Position numbers and translations under genes: made by a program. The notes under the pieces are model-generated. The model was not told where the DNA came from. It ran no database searches and saw nothing but the letters and a program-made list of their open reading frames with translations. A stretch of DNA of 64,000 bases from DAOUKH01 sp034421515 (lineage in GTDB: Bacteria > Chloroflexota > Dehalococcoidia > SHYB01), in the NCBI GenBank assembly GCA_034421515.1, contig DAOUKH010000009.1, positions 1 through 64,000 of the forward strand. The letters run 5' to 3'. Of this stretch, positions 41,461-49,614 are shown one piece after another (position 1 is the stretch's first letter; the number at the start of each line of letters is the position of its first letter).

Positions 41461-42651
41461 ATGACGACGGAAGCGAAGATCAGGCTGAAGGTGGTCGACG
41501 CCGACGGGCACTACATGGAGCCGCAGGACCTGCGGCCGTACATCGAGGCGAAGTACCGGGACGTGGCGCCGCACCGCATCGTCAAGGAGGACGGCGCGGA
41601 GGACTGGGGCGGGCGCGATTGGATCAGCGAGGGCAGCGTCAACTTCGGGAACGTCGTCTTTACGCGGGAGAGCGAGGAGCACCAGCAGGGGCTGCTCGCG
41701 GTGAGCGGCACCCGCGAGGCCGACGGGGCGAAGCGCCAGAAGAGCATGTACGGCTCGCTGCCGCCCGGCGCGGTCGAGTCAGCGGCGCGGCTCGGGGTCA
41801 TGGACGACGAAGGCATCGACGCCGCGGTCATGTACCCCACCGGCGCGCTCACCTGGATTCCCGACTCGGACTATCACATTGCGGTCAACCGCGCGCTGAA
41901 CGATTGGCTGGCGGAGTGGTGCTCGGAGGACCCGCAGCGGATGATGGGAGCGACGAATATCGTGGCGATCCACGACGTCGAGGCGGCGTGCGAGGAGGTG
42001 CGGCGCTGCTACGACGAGCACAACTTCCGGGCCGTCTTTCTCCGCGACACGCTGCCCAACGCCGACGTGAAGTGGTGGCACGACACCTACGACCCCTTCT
42101 GGCGGACGTGCGAAGAGCTCGGTGTCGCCATCGGCTTCCACCCGTTCCCGGGAGACTCGATGTTCGGCTCGGCGAGCCTGTTCGACATCATCGGGCCCGA
42201 CTCGGAACGAATGTACATGCGGACGCCGTTCAACCATCCCGTCGACGGGATGCACACCATCATGGGCATCATCACCGGCGGCATCTGCGAGCGCTTTCCC
42301 AAGCTGCACTTCGGGATGCTGGAGAGCGGCGGCGGCTGGCTCGTGCCTTTCCTCGAACGGCTCGACAGCCGGTTCGAGTACATGGGGCACACGCTGCCGC
42401 ATCTGACGATGACGCCGAGCGAGTACTTCCGCCGGAACTGGTGGATATCGTTCGACCCCGAGGAAGCGATGCTGGTGCCCTCGTCGGAGTGGCTGGGGGC
42501 GGACCGCATCATTTGGGGCTCGGACTATCCGCACCCGGACGCCTTCTACCCCGGCTTCGTCCAGATGCTGGACGAGAACATCTCGCGGCTCTCGGAGGAT
42601 GACCAGGCGAAGATCCGGGGCCGGAACGCGGTCGATTTCTACCGTTTGTAG
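41461..42651 (+). CDS. Amidohydrolase_2-family metal-dependent hydrolase/decarboxylase
   Basis: A protein of 396 residues. DADGHYMEP near residue 12 (D-x-H), DDEGIDAAVMYPTGA, the strand AIGFHPFPG, and IIWGSDYPHPDAFYP with the terminal metal aspartate identify it. Third of four such proteins in the window, somewhat longer because of an insert around residues 40-75. GGAGGAGGAGACGCC precedes the ATG. The arsenate reductase-like gene begins 25 bases later on the same strand. Confidence 0.88.
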   Translation: MTTEAKIRLKVVDADGHYMEPQDLRPYIEAKYRDVAPHRIVKEDGAEDWGGRDWISEGSVNFGNVVFTRESEEHQQGLLAVSGTREADGAKRQKSMYGSLPPGAVESAARLGVMDDEGIDAAVMYPTGALTWIPDSDYHIAVNRALNDWLAEWCSEDPQRMMGATNIVAIHDVEAACEEVRRCYDEHNFRAVFLRDTLPNADVKWWHDTYDPFWRTCEELGVAIGFHPFPGDSMFGSASLFDIIGPDSERMYMRTPFNHPVDGMHTIMGIITGGICERFPKLHFGMLESGGGWLVPFLERLDSRFEYMGHTLPHLTMTPSEYFRRNWWISFDPEEAMLVPSSEWLGADRIIWGSDYPHPDAFYPGFVQMLDENISRLSEDDQAKIRGRNAVDFYRL

Positions 42652-42676
42652 AAGGGCGCCTGTAGCAGGGGAAGGC

Positions 42677-43069
42677 ATGACGCAGCGGGTCCTGTTCGTC
42701 TGCGTGCATAACAGCGGGCGCAGCCAGATGGCGGAGGCGTTCGCGCGGGAGCTTTCCGAAGGGCGGCTCGACGCTGAGTCGGCGGGTACGGAGCCGACGG
42801 TGGGGCTCAACCCCGTCGTTGTCGAGGCGATGCGTGAGCGGGGGCTCGACATCACCGGGCAGCGGCCGAAGCTGCTCACGCCGGAGATGGCGCGGCGCGC
42901 CGACCGCGTCTTCACGATGGGCTGCTACGCGGACGGGGCGTGCCCCGCGTTCATGCTCGATGCCGAAGACTGGGCGCTGGACGACCCCCACGGCCAGCCC
43001 ATCGAGCGCGTCCGGGCCATTAGGGACGACGTCGAGGCACGGGTGCGCGCCCTGATCGCGGAGTCGTAG
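42677..43069 (+). CDS. Arsenate reductase/low-molecular-weight phosphatase-family protein
   Basis: A protein of 130 residues. FVCVHNSGRSQMAEAF holds the CX5R(S) phosphate-binding loop, and DDPHGQ near residue 95 contains the catalytic aspartate of the LMW-PTP fold. The CVHNSGRS form is that of thioredoxin- or mycothiol-linked ArsC enzymes, which reduce arsenate to arsenite. The second and third resolving cysteines are in TMGCYADGACPAF (C-x5-C), typical of the ArsC thioredoxin-coupled type. No ars transporter or ArsR is adjacent. The start is ATG at 42677. Confidence 0.87.
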   Translation: MTQRVLFVCVHNSGRSQMAEAFARELSEGRLDAESAGTEPTVGLNPVVVEAMRERGLDITGQRPKLLTPEMARRADRVFTMGCYADGACPAFMLDAEDWALDDPHGQPIERVRAIRDDVEARVRALIAES

Positions 43070-43081
43070 TGGGGCGGGTAG

Positions 43082-43864
43082 CTAGCGGCGCTTGGCGCGG
43101 TACCAGTATCGGTAGGCCGTGGCGTAGCCGGAGTGCTCGTAAAGGGCGCGGGCGGCTACGTTGGTCTCCATGACGGCGAGGTAGGAGCGGGTGGCGCCGC
43201 GCTCGGCGGCCCATGCAAGGAGGGTGTGCAGCACGGCGCGGGCGGCGCCTCGGCGCTGGTAGGCCGGCGCGGTGGCCATGTTGTGGACGCCGGCCCAGCC
43301 GTCCTCGACGACGATAGAGCCCACGCCGGCGGCCTTGCTGCCTATGCGGGCAGTGGCGTAGCCGGCCTCGGCGCGTATCCGGCGGTGAATGCCGCGCCGT
43401 CCTTCGACCTCGCCGGGGGTTAGAGACTCCGCCGCAGCGTAGGCGGACAGCCATGCCTCGTCGAAGTCGCCGACCTCCACTTCGATGTCTTCCGCCACGG
43501 GCAGCGGACGAAGGGGAAGGCCGGTCATCTGCACCAGGGTCGCCGCCTCCGCCTCGTAGCCTCGCTCGGCAAGGATGGGGTCTAGGTCGGGCGGCGCCGC
43601 GGCGGGCGAGACGAGGAACCGAGGCTCGAGCCCTCGCTCGGCGTAGGCCGCTTCGACTTGCGCGACGGCCGCTTCAATGTCCGGCGGGGCGGGGTCGTGG
43701 GGCAGGACGGAGTTGGCGCGGCGGGTGACGCCTCCGGTGAAGCGCAGCCGCCAGCCGCCGAGTGCTTCCTCATGGGCGGCGGGCCACGCCCGGAGCTGGA
43801 GGCGGTCAAGCTCGGCGACGAGTGCAACGGAGGGCTCGCCGTCGGGCGGGCGCGGGTCATTCAT
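43082..43864 (-). CDS. GNAT-family N-acetyltransferase
   Basis: A protein of 260 residues. The C-terminal half has the acetyl-CoA motif ATAPAYQRRGAARAVLHTLLAWA (Q/R-x-x-G-x-A type) and AARALYEHSGY, standard for GNAT. The N-terminal half (RLQLRAWPAAHEEALGGWRLRFTGG) resembles the extended group sometimes annotated as double-GNAT. It converges on the arsC-like gene (12 bases). The substrate is unknown. Confidence 0.85.
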   Translation of the reverse strand: MNDPRPPDGEPSVALVAELDRLQLRAWPAAHEEALGGWRLRFTGGVTRRANSVLPHDPAPPDIEAAVAQVEAAYAERGLEPRFLVSPAAAPPDLDPILAERGYEAEAATLVQMTGLPLRPLPVAEDIEVEVGDFDEAWLSAYAAAESLTPGEVEGRRGIHRRIRAEAGYATARIGSKAAGVGSIVVEDGWAGVHNMATAPAYQRRGAARAVLHTLLAWAAERGATRSYLAVMETNVAARALYEHSGYATAYRYWYRAKRR

Positions 43865-43884
43865 GGCTCAGGCCGCAGGGGGCG

Positions 43885-44697
43885 CTAGAGGCTGGTGAGC
43901 CAGACGCCTTCGTGGTCGCGGACCCAGCCGCGGGCGGCCATGGCGCCGCCGTCGACGGGGATGTTGATGCCGGTGACCCACTCCGACATGTCGGAGGCGA
44001 GGAAGGCGGCGACGCCGGCCATGTCCTCAATGGTACCGAGGCGTTGCAGGGGGATGGAGCGCTCGTAGGGGTTGTCGTCGCCCTGGGCGTGCTCGAAGGG
44101 GATGCCGGGCGTGATGATGTGTCCCGGCGAGATGCAGCTCAGGCGTATGCGGTGCTTGGAGAGCTCGAGGGCCATGGTTTGGGTGAAGTTGATGATGCCG
44201 GCCTTGCAGGCCCCGTAGACGGCCCAGCCGGGGGCGGCGCGGAGACCTTCGATGCTGGCGACGGAGATGATCGAGCCGCCGCGGCCCTGTTCGATCATGC
44301 GCTCGGAGACGGCCTTGGTGCAGTAGAAGGTGGCCTTGAGGTTGATGCGGACGATGGCGTCCCAGCCGCGCTCGCTCATGTGGAGGAAGTCGGCCTGGAA
44401 GCCGCCACCGACGTTGTTCACCAGCACGTCGACGCCGCCGAAGGTCTCGACGGCCTTGTCCACGGCGGCCTTGACTTGATCGAACTCGCGCACGTCGGTG
44501 GGGGCGGCCAGCGACTTCGCGCCCATGGCGGCGATCTCGGCGGCGCTTTCCTCGGCGAGGTCGGGCTTGCGCTCGGCGATGACGACGTTGGCACCGAAGG
44601 CGGCAAGCCCCAGGGCGAGGCCCTTGCCGATGCCCCGGCCTCCGCCGGTGACGATGGCGGTCTTGCCGTCCAGATCAGCGATGGAGCGGTCGATCAC
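43885..44697 (-). CDS. SDR-family oxidoreductase
   Basis: A short-chain dehydrogenase of 270 residues. The cofactor motif is TGGGRGIG, with NNVGGG, and the catalytic site has Ser in ISVASIEG and YGACK. The start is GTG at 44695-44697 with AGGAGG six bases before it, so the family start (DLDGKTAIVTGG) follows after nine residues. A TATAAT box lies 38 bases further upstream. It probably oxidises a hydroxyacyl-CoA or alcohol, given its place next to the acyl-CoA dehydrogenase pair. Confidence 0.88.
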   Translation of the reverse strand: MIDRSIADLDGKTAIVTGGGRGIGKGLALGLAAFGANVVIAERKPDLAEESAAEIAAMGAKSLAAPTDVREFDQVKAAVDKAVETFGGVDVLVNNVGGGFQADFLHMSERGWDAIVRINLKATFYCTKAVSERMIEQGRGGSIISVASIEGLRAAPGWAVYGACKAGIINFTQTMALELSKHRIRLSCISPGHIITPGIPFEHAQGDDNPYERSIPLQRLGTIEDMAGVAAFLASDMSEWVTGINIPVDGGAMAARGWVRDHEGVWLTSL

Positions 44698-44734
44698 GGC
44701 GCCCTCCTGGCCCCCGCAGGGCGGGGCTGGCGGC

Positions 44735-44740
44735 ATTATA
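44735..44740 (-). promoter_or_regulatory. -10 box of the SDR gene
   Basis: TATAAT on the minus strand, 37 bases before the GTG start; it separates the SDR from the preceding acyl-CoA dehydrogenase genes. Confidence 0.5.
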
Positions 44741-44763
44741 GCGGCTCACCGGCCCGGCGGCGC

Positions 44764-45888
44764 CTAAGCTTCGAGGGCTTGGGCGACGAGTTCTTCGTGG
44801 TAGGCGGCGTCGCCGAGGTTGAACTCCCAGTGCTTGGCGCGGCGGGTGTAGAGCTGGAGGTCGTGCTCGAGCATGAAGGCGGCGCCGGCGTGTACCTCGT
44901 GGGCCTGGTGGGCCATGTGCTGGGCGGCCTTGCTGGCGTGGGCCTTGGCCATGGCGACCTCTTTGGCGTAGGGCTCGCCCTCGTCGATGAGCCAAGCGGC
45001 CTGACGGGAGAGCAGGGAGGCGAGGTGCATGTCGATGGCGATGTCGGAGCAGAGGTACTGCACGGCCTGATATTGGCCGATGGGGCGGCCGAACTGGACG
45101 CGGTCCTTAGCGTAGCCGACGGTGAAGTCGAGCATCTTCTCGCCGGCGCCGACGATCTCGGCGCACTGGAGCACGCGGGCGCGGTCGACCACCACCGTGG
45201 CGGCGGCGTAGGCCTGGTTGAGTCCGCCCACCATGGCGCTCGCGGGGACGCTGACGTCCTCAAGGGTGACGGCGTAGAGGCGGTAGCCGGCGATGTTGTC
45301 CATGGGCTCGACGGTCACGCCGTCGGCCTGGGGGTCGACAAGGAAGAGCGTGCCGTCGAGCCGTCCCGGGCCGGTGCGCGCCCCGATCAGGATCTGCTCG
45401 GCCGCCTCGGCATAGGGGACGAGGCTCTTGGCGCCGCGGAGCCGGTAACCGTCACCGTCGGGCGTGGCGGTGGTGTGGACGCCCTCGGGGCCGTACTCGC
45501 CGGTCGGCTCGATGACGGCGAGGGGCAGGACGAGGTCACCCCTGACAATGCGGGGCAGGATGTCCTGCTTCTGCTCCTCGCTGCCGAGGGCGAGGATGGT
45601 CTCGCCGGCGAGGACGACGGTGGAGAGGTGGGGGCTGGGAAAGATGGAGCGGCCCATCTCGACGTAGATGGGGTAGAGGTCGAGGAGCCCGCCGCCGGCG
45701 CCGCCGTACTGCTCGGGGTAGGTGAGGCCGAGCCAGTCGAGGGCGGCCATCTCCTTCCAGAGCTCTTGGGAGTAGCCGGGGCCGCTCTCTTCGAGCTCCC
45801 GTATGACCTCGGCGGTGGCGTTGGCCGTGAAGAAGTCTCGGGCGGTCTGCTGGATGGCGCGCTGCTGTTCGTTGAAGGTGAGATCCAT
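44764..45888 (-). CDS. Acyl-CoA dehydrogenase-family protein (second subunit of a pair)
   Basis: A homologue of 374 residues. It contains FNEQQRAIQQTARDFF, YPEQYGGAGGG, the LAVIEPTGEYGPEG strand region in place of TEPxAGSD, and FGRPIGQYQAVQYLCSDIAIDMH. The C-terminal segment reads EFNLGDAAYHEEL, without the EGTxxI block. It begins 10 bases after the stop of the second gene of the pair. It is probably the non-catalytic or altered partner in an alpha2beta2 enzyme. Confidence 0.88.
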   Translation of the reverse strand: MDLTFNEQQRAIQQTARDFFTANATAEVIRELEESGPGYSQELWKEMAALDWLGLTYPEQYGGAGGGLLDLYPIYVEMGRSIFPSPHLSTVVLAGETILALGSEEQKQDILPRIVRGDLVLPLAVIEPTGEYGPEGVHTTATPDGDGYRLRGAKSLVPYAEAAEQILIGARTGPGRLDGTLFLVDPQADGVTVEPMDNIAGYRLYAVTLEDVSVPASAMVGGLNQAYAAATVVVDRARVLQCAEIVGAGEKMLDFTVGYAKDRVQFGRPIGQYQAVQYLCSDIAIDMHLASLLSRQAAWLIDEGEPYAKEVAMAKAHASKAAQHMAHQAHEVHAGAAFMLEHDLQLYTRRAKHWEFNLGDAAYHEELVAQALEA

Positions 45889-45898
45889 GGCCGTTCTC

Positions 45899-47065
45899 CT
45901 ATCGCGGCAGCCCGAGGCCGCGGGTGGCCAGGACCATGCGTTTCACTTGCGACGTGCCGCCGGCGTGGTTGGCGAAGGAGCCGCGGTACCACTCCTCGGC
46001 GTGCCCGGCCATCGGCGCCCATTTGCCCTTCTTCACCTGGCTCATCGGCCCGACGATGCGGGTGATCGCCTGGGCGAAGAGCGGCTGGGCCTCCTTGGTT
46101 ATGACCACGCCCAGGGCGCCGCCGAAGGCCGGTGGCTCGGTCGACTTGGAGGCCGACAGGCCCTCGTAGGTGAGCAGCTTGAGCGTCTCGACGGTGATCG
46201 CCATGTTGGCGAGCTCGTGGCGCACCATGGGGTCCTTGATCAAGGGCTTGCCGTAGCGGGTGGTCTCCTTGCAGTAGGCGACGACGTCGTCGAGCATGCG
46301 TTGGTACTTGGAGTGGCCGGCGTAGCCGCCGCCTCCGCCGTAGAAGGCGTTCATGATGTAGTACCAGCCCATGCCCTCCTCGCCGACCATCATGTCGTTG
46401 GGGATGCGGACGTTGTCCAGGTAGGTGTGGTTCTGCCGTCCGCCTCCGAGGTTGAAGAGTGGCGAGAAGCTGATGCCGGGGAGCGAGAGATCGAGGCAGA
46501 AGACGGTGATGCCCTTGTGCTTGGGGACGTCGGGGTTGGTGCGGGCGGCCAGGTAGAGGACGTCGGCGTGGGTGCCCCAGGTGGTGTAGGTCTTCTGGCC
46601 ATTGACGACCCAATAGTCGCCGTCGCGGACGGCGGAGGTCTGGAGGGAGGCGAGGTCGGAGCCGGCGTCGGGCTCGGTGAGGCCCTCGGCCCAGAAGGTC
46701 TCCATCTTGGCGATGGCGGGGAGGAACTTGAGCTTCTGCTCGTGGGTGCCGCCGACGAGGAGGCTGCCCGCGGCGAGGCCCCAGCCGATCATGTTGATCA
46801 TCGGCGCCTCGCGGTAGGTGAACTCCTCCATCATGATCGTCTTTTCGATCGAGGTACGTTCGAGGCCGCCGTATTCCTTGGGCCAGGTCAGGCCGATCCA
46901 GCCCTGCTCGCCGACCTTGCGGGTGAACTCGCGGGCGAAGTCCCAGAGATCGGGGTCTTCCTCGAACTCGTGGTTGAACTCCTTCTCGGGCGGGAGCTCT
47001 TTGTCGAGGAAGGCGCGGACCTCGTCACGCCACGCTTCCTGTTCGGCGGTAAAGCGAATCTCCAT
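45899..47065 (-). CDS. Acyl-CoA dehydrogenase-family protein (first subunit of a pair)
   Basis: A homologue of 388 residues with LTEPDAGSDLA near residue 125, WVVNGQKTYTTWGTHAD and a C-terminal HAGGTSQVKRMVLATRGLGLPR segment, which carries FAD- and active-site-region residues. GGAGG lies six bases before the ATG at 47063-47065. The gene stop and the next start are 10 bases apart, so both subunits are made from one transcript. It parallels the pair at 11.5-13.9 kb; the two pairs appear to have diverged. Confidence 0.9.
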   Translation of the reverse strand: MEIRFTAEQEAWRDEVRAFLDKELPPEKEFNHEFEEDPDLWDFAREFTRKVGEQGWIGLTWPKEYGGLERTSIEKTIMMEEFTYREAPMINMIGWGLAAGSLLVGGTHEQKLKFLPAIAKMETFWAEGLTEPDAGSDLASLQTSAVRDGDYWVVNGQKTYTTWGTHADVLYLAARTNPDVPKHKGITVFCLDLSLPGISFSPLFNLGGGRQNHTYLDNVRIPNDMMVGEEGMGWYYIMNAFYGGGGGYAGHSKYQRMLDDVVAYCKETTRYGKPLIKDPMVRHELANMAITVETLKLLTYEGLSASKSTEPPAFGGALGVVITKEAQPLFAQAITRIVGPMSQVKKGKWAPMAGHAEEWYRGSFANHAGGTSQVKRMVLATRGLGLPR

Positions 47066-47106
47066 TGCCGGTTCCTCCAAGGAGTCCTGTTACGGGGCCG
47101 GCGGGG

Positions 47107-47112
47107 ATTATA
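47107..47112 (-). promoter_or_regulatory. -10 box of the acyl-CoA dehydrogenase pair
   Basis: TATAAT on the minus strand, 41 bases before the start codon, back to back with the amidohydrolase promoter. Confidence 0.5.
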
Positions 47113-47137
47113 CAACGGCGCTCCCCCGGCCCGCCCC

Positions 47138-47146
47138 TGCTACAAT
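47138..47146 (+). promoter_or_regulatory. Extended -10 box of an amidohydrolase gene
   Basis: TGCTACAAT, 31 bases before the ATG at 47178. Confidence 0.5.
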
Positions 47147-47177
47147 CGGCCTGCCCGCGGCACGGTGAGGAGAGAGC

Positions 47178-48302
47178 ATGACCGAACGCGTAGTCGTTTC
47201 CGCCGACGACCACCTGCAGGAGCCGCCAACGCTGTGGCAGGAGCGGCTGCCCGCACACCTGCGCGACCAAGCGCCGCGGCTGGTGGAACTTCCCGACGGC
47301 GGCCAGGGCTTCGCGGTTGCCGATCAGGCGCCGCGTCCGTTGGGGATCCTGGTGATGGCGGGGCGCTCGGCGTCGGAGTTCACGGACAAGGGACTCACGT
47401 GGGACGACGTGCCGGTGGGGAGCTACGACCCCGCGGGGCGCCTCCGGGACATGGAGACGGACGGCGTCTCGGCATCGGTGCTGTACCCCAACATCTGCCT
47501 GGACATGATGATGGACCAGGTGCGGCTGAGCCCGGAGCTCGCCCGCGAGGTCTACCGGGTCTACAACGATCACATGTCGGAGTTTTGCTCGACGGCGCCG
47601 GACCGGCTCGTGGGCATCGGGCTGCTACCGATGGACACGACGGAGGAGGCCATCGAGGAGCTGGAGCGTCTGGGGACGCTGCCGGGAATCCGCGGGGCGC
47701 TGATCCCGTACATTCCGCCTGGCGGGCGCGACTGGAACGATCCCTACTTCGAGCCGTTCTGGGCGGCCGCGAACGAGGTCGGGATGCCGCTCAGCGTGCA
47801 CTCGGGGCGGCCGCGGTCGCTGCCGGCGCGCGCCGAGACGATGGCGATGCCCGGCGGCGGGTCGATCTACATGCACATCGGCCCGATCGGCATGGCGGAG
47901 ACGCTGGCGCGCATCATGTGGACGGGGGCGTTCGACCGGTATCCGAACCTCAGGCTCGTATCCGTCGAGGGCGGGATCGGGTGGCTCGGCTTCTTCATCG
48001 AGCGTGGCGAGCACGTGCGGAAGCGCCACAGCGCGTGGACGGGCGTGCACCTGGAATCGGGGCCGCGAGACTGGTTCGGGCGCAACCTCTTCGCCACGTT
48101 CGAGGAGGACGTCACGGGGCTGCACGACCTCGACCTGATTGGTGACGAATCGGTGATGTGGGCCTCGGACTACCCGCACTCGGACACGACGTGGCCGAAC
48201 TCGATGGCCACGATCGACCGGGTCTTCGCCGGGGTCGGCGATGAAGCGCGGGACAAGATCACGCGCGGCAACGCGGCGAAGCTCTACGGCCTGGACTTCT
48301 AG
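47178..48302 (+). CDS. Amidohydrolase_2-family metal-dependent hydrolase/decarboxylase
   Basis: A protein of 374 residues. SADDHLQEP near residue 8 (D-x-H), GRLRDMETDGVSASVLYPN, MPLSVHSG and WASDYPHSDTTWP with the terminal aspartate are visible. Fourth amidohydrolase_2 in the window. GAGGAG stands at a suitable distance before the ATG. An aldo/keto reductase begins 16 bases after the stop on the same strand, so the pair is probably co-transcribed and divergent from the acyl-CoA dehydrogenase pair. Confidence 0.88.
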   Translation: MTERVVVSADDHLQEPPTLWQERLPAHLRDQAPRLVELPDGGQGFAVADQAPRPLGILVMAGRSASEFTDKGLTWDDVPVGSYDPAGRLRDMETDGVSASVLYPNICLDMMMDQVRLSPELAREVYRVYNDHMSEFCSTAPDRLVGIGLLPMDTTEEAIEELERLGTLPGIRGALIPYIPPGGRDWNDPYFEPFWAAANEVGMPLSVHSGRPRSLPARAETMAMPGGGSIYMHIGPIGMAETLARIMWTGAFDRYPNLRLVSVEGGIGWLGFFIERGEHVRKRHSAWTGVHLESGPRDWFGRNLFATFEEDVTGLHDLDLIGDESVMWASDYPHSDTTWPNSMATIDRVFAGVGDEARDKITRGNAAKLYGLDF

Positions 48303-48318
48303 AGGAGGCGAGCATCGG

Positions 48319-49419
48319 ATGAAGTACCGGCTTCTCGGCCGCACCGGCGTGCAGGTGAGCCAGCTCTGTCTGGGCACGATGATGTTCGGCTCGTACGGGA
48401 ACCCCGACCGCGTCGCCTGCATGCGCATCGTCCATGCCGCGCTGGACACGGGGATCAACTTCATCGACACGGCCGACGTCTACTCCGGCGGGGAGTCGGA
48501 GCAGATCGTGGGGGAGGCGCTGCGGGGGCGGCGTGACAATGTGGTCCTCGCCACCAAGGTCCATCACCCGATGGGGGGCGACATCAACGAGCACGGCAGC
48601 TCGCGGCGCTGGATCGTGCGTGCGGTCGACGACAGCCTGAGGCGTCTGAAGACGGACTGGATCGACCTCTACCAAGTGCATCGTCACGATCCACTGACGG
48701 ACTTGGAAGAGACGATGAGCGCGCTGACCGACCTGGTGCGGGCGGGGAAGGTGCGCTATATCGGCAGCTGCACGTTCCCCGGGTCCCTGATCGCGGAGTC
48801 GCATTGGATCGCGGAGAAGCGGGGCTACGAGCGGTTCCGCTGCCAGCAGCCGCCCTACTCGATCTTGGCCCGCGGGGCTGAGAAGGACTCGCTGCCTACC
48901 AGCGCCCGCTACGGCATGGGCGTCATCACGTGGAGTCCACTGAGCCAAGGGTGGCTCAGTGGACGCTACCGCCGAGGCCAGCCCTTCCCCGACGCGCCGC
49001 GCAGCTCGATTCCGACGATGCGGCGGCGCGTCGAGGGGTGGGAGGACGCCCCGGCGAAGTCGCTGCTGGGCAAGCCGGTCTCGGGCGACCCCATTGCCGA
49101 GCGCAAGCTGGACATCATCGAGGCGTTGGTGCCGCTCGCCGAGCAGTCGGGCATCTCCCTGGTGCACCTCGCGGTGGCGTTCGTGCTCAACCATCCGGCG
49201 GTGACGTCGGCGATCATCGGGCCGCGGACGATGGAGCACCTGACGGGGCAGCTCGGCGCGGTGGACGTCGATCTGAGCCAGGAGGTCCTGGACCGCATCG
49301 ACGAGCTGGTCACGCCGGGGTCGGACGTGAACCCGCTTGGGGCGGAGGTCGGGTACCAGCCGCCGGAGATTACTGACTCCTGGCGGAGGCGGCGCAACGC
49401 CACGCCGCCGCGGCTGTAG
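48319..49419 (+). CDS. Aldo/keto reductase
   Basis: A (beta/alpha)8 NADPH-dependent oxidoreductase of 366 residues. Catalytic residues are recognisable: Asp and Tyr in FIDTADVYSGGESE, Lys in LATKVHHP and His in YQVHRHD. The C-terminal AIIGPRTMEHLTGQLGAV binds the cofactor phosphate. It belongs to the YghZ/Kv-beta-like group that reduces small aldehydes or ketones. The ATG at 48319 has AGAGGAGG upstream; the longer frame overlaps the amidohydrolase coding region. Confidence 0.9.
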   Translation: MKYRLLGRTGVQVSQLCLGTMMFGSYGNPDRVACMRIVHAALDTGINFIDTADVYSGGESEQIVGEALRGRRDNVVLATKVHHPMGGDINEHGSSRRWIVRAVDDSLRRLKTDWIDLYQVHRHDPLTDLEETMSALTDLVRAGKVRYIGSCTFPGSLIAESHWIAEKRGYERFRCQQPPYSILARGAEKDSLPTSARYGMGVITWSPLSQGWLSGRYRRGQPFPDAPRSSIPTMRRRVEGWEDAPAKSLLGKPVSGDPIAERKLDIIEALVPLAEQSGISLVHLAVAFVLNHPAVTSAIIGPRTMEHLTGQLGAVDVDLSQEVLDRIDELVTPGSDVNPLGAEVGYQPPEITDSWRRRRNATPPRL

Positions 49420-49466
49420 CGCGGCCGGCTATTCAACGTTGGCCGCTAGCGTTTCAACGCCGGCGT

Positions 49467-49581
49467 TGTTAAGTTCTTTGGCGTTGAGCTTAATAGCGGC
49501 GGCCTAGAACTTAATAGAGCGCTTGTTTATTAAGTTTTAGCGCCGTATTCTTGATAGAGTGACAGGCTATTAAGTTTTGCG
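49467..49581 (+). promoter_or_regulatory. Array of inverted AACTTAATA/TATTAAGTT repeats (putative Fic operator)
   Basis: Five related cores lie in alternating orientations: TGTTAAGTT near 49467, AGCTTAATA near 49488, AACTTAATA near 49509, TATTAAGTT near 49529 and TATTAAGTT near 49569. A degenerate TTGATAGA lies near 49550. The patch is much richer in A/T than its surroundings. It ends 34 bases before the Fic ATG, a typical place for autoregulation by the C-terminal winged helix of Fic proteins. Confidence 0.55.
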
Positions 49582-49614
49582 ACGTAGGCTTTGATTGCGG
49601 AGGAGCGCAGTTCC

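Noticed and set aside
43762..46065. 767-residue plus-strand frame
   Set aside because: Antisense to three conserved minus-strand genes; Gly/Ala/Val repeats only.
45803..48145. 780-residue plus-strand frame
   Set aside because: Covers genes on both strands in another frame; no domain.
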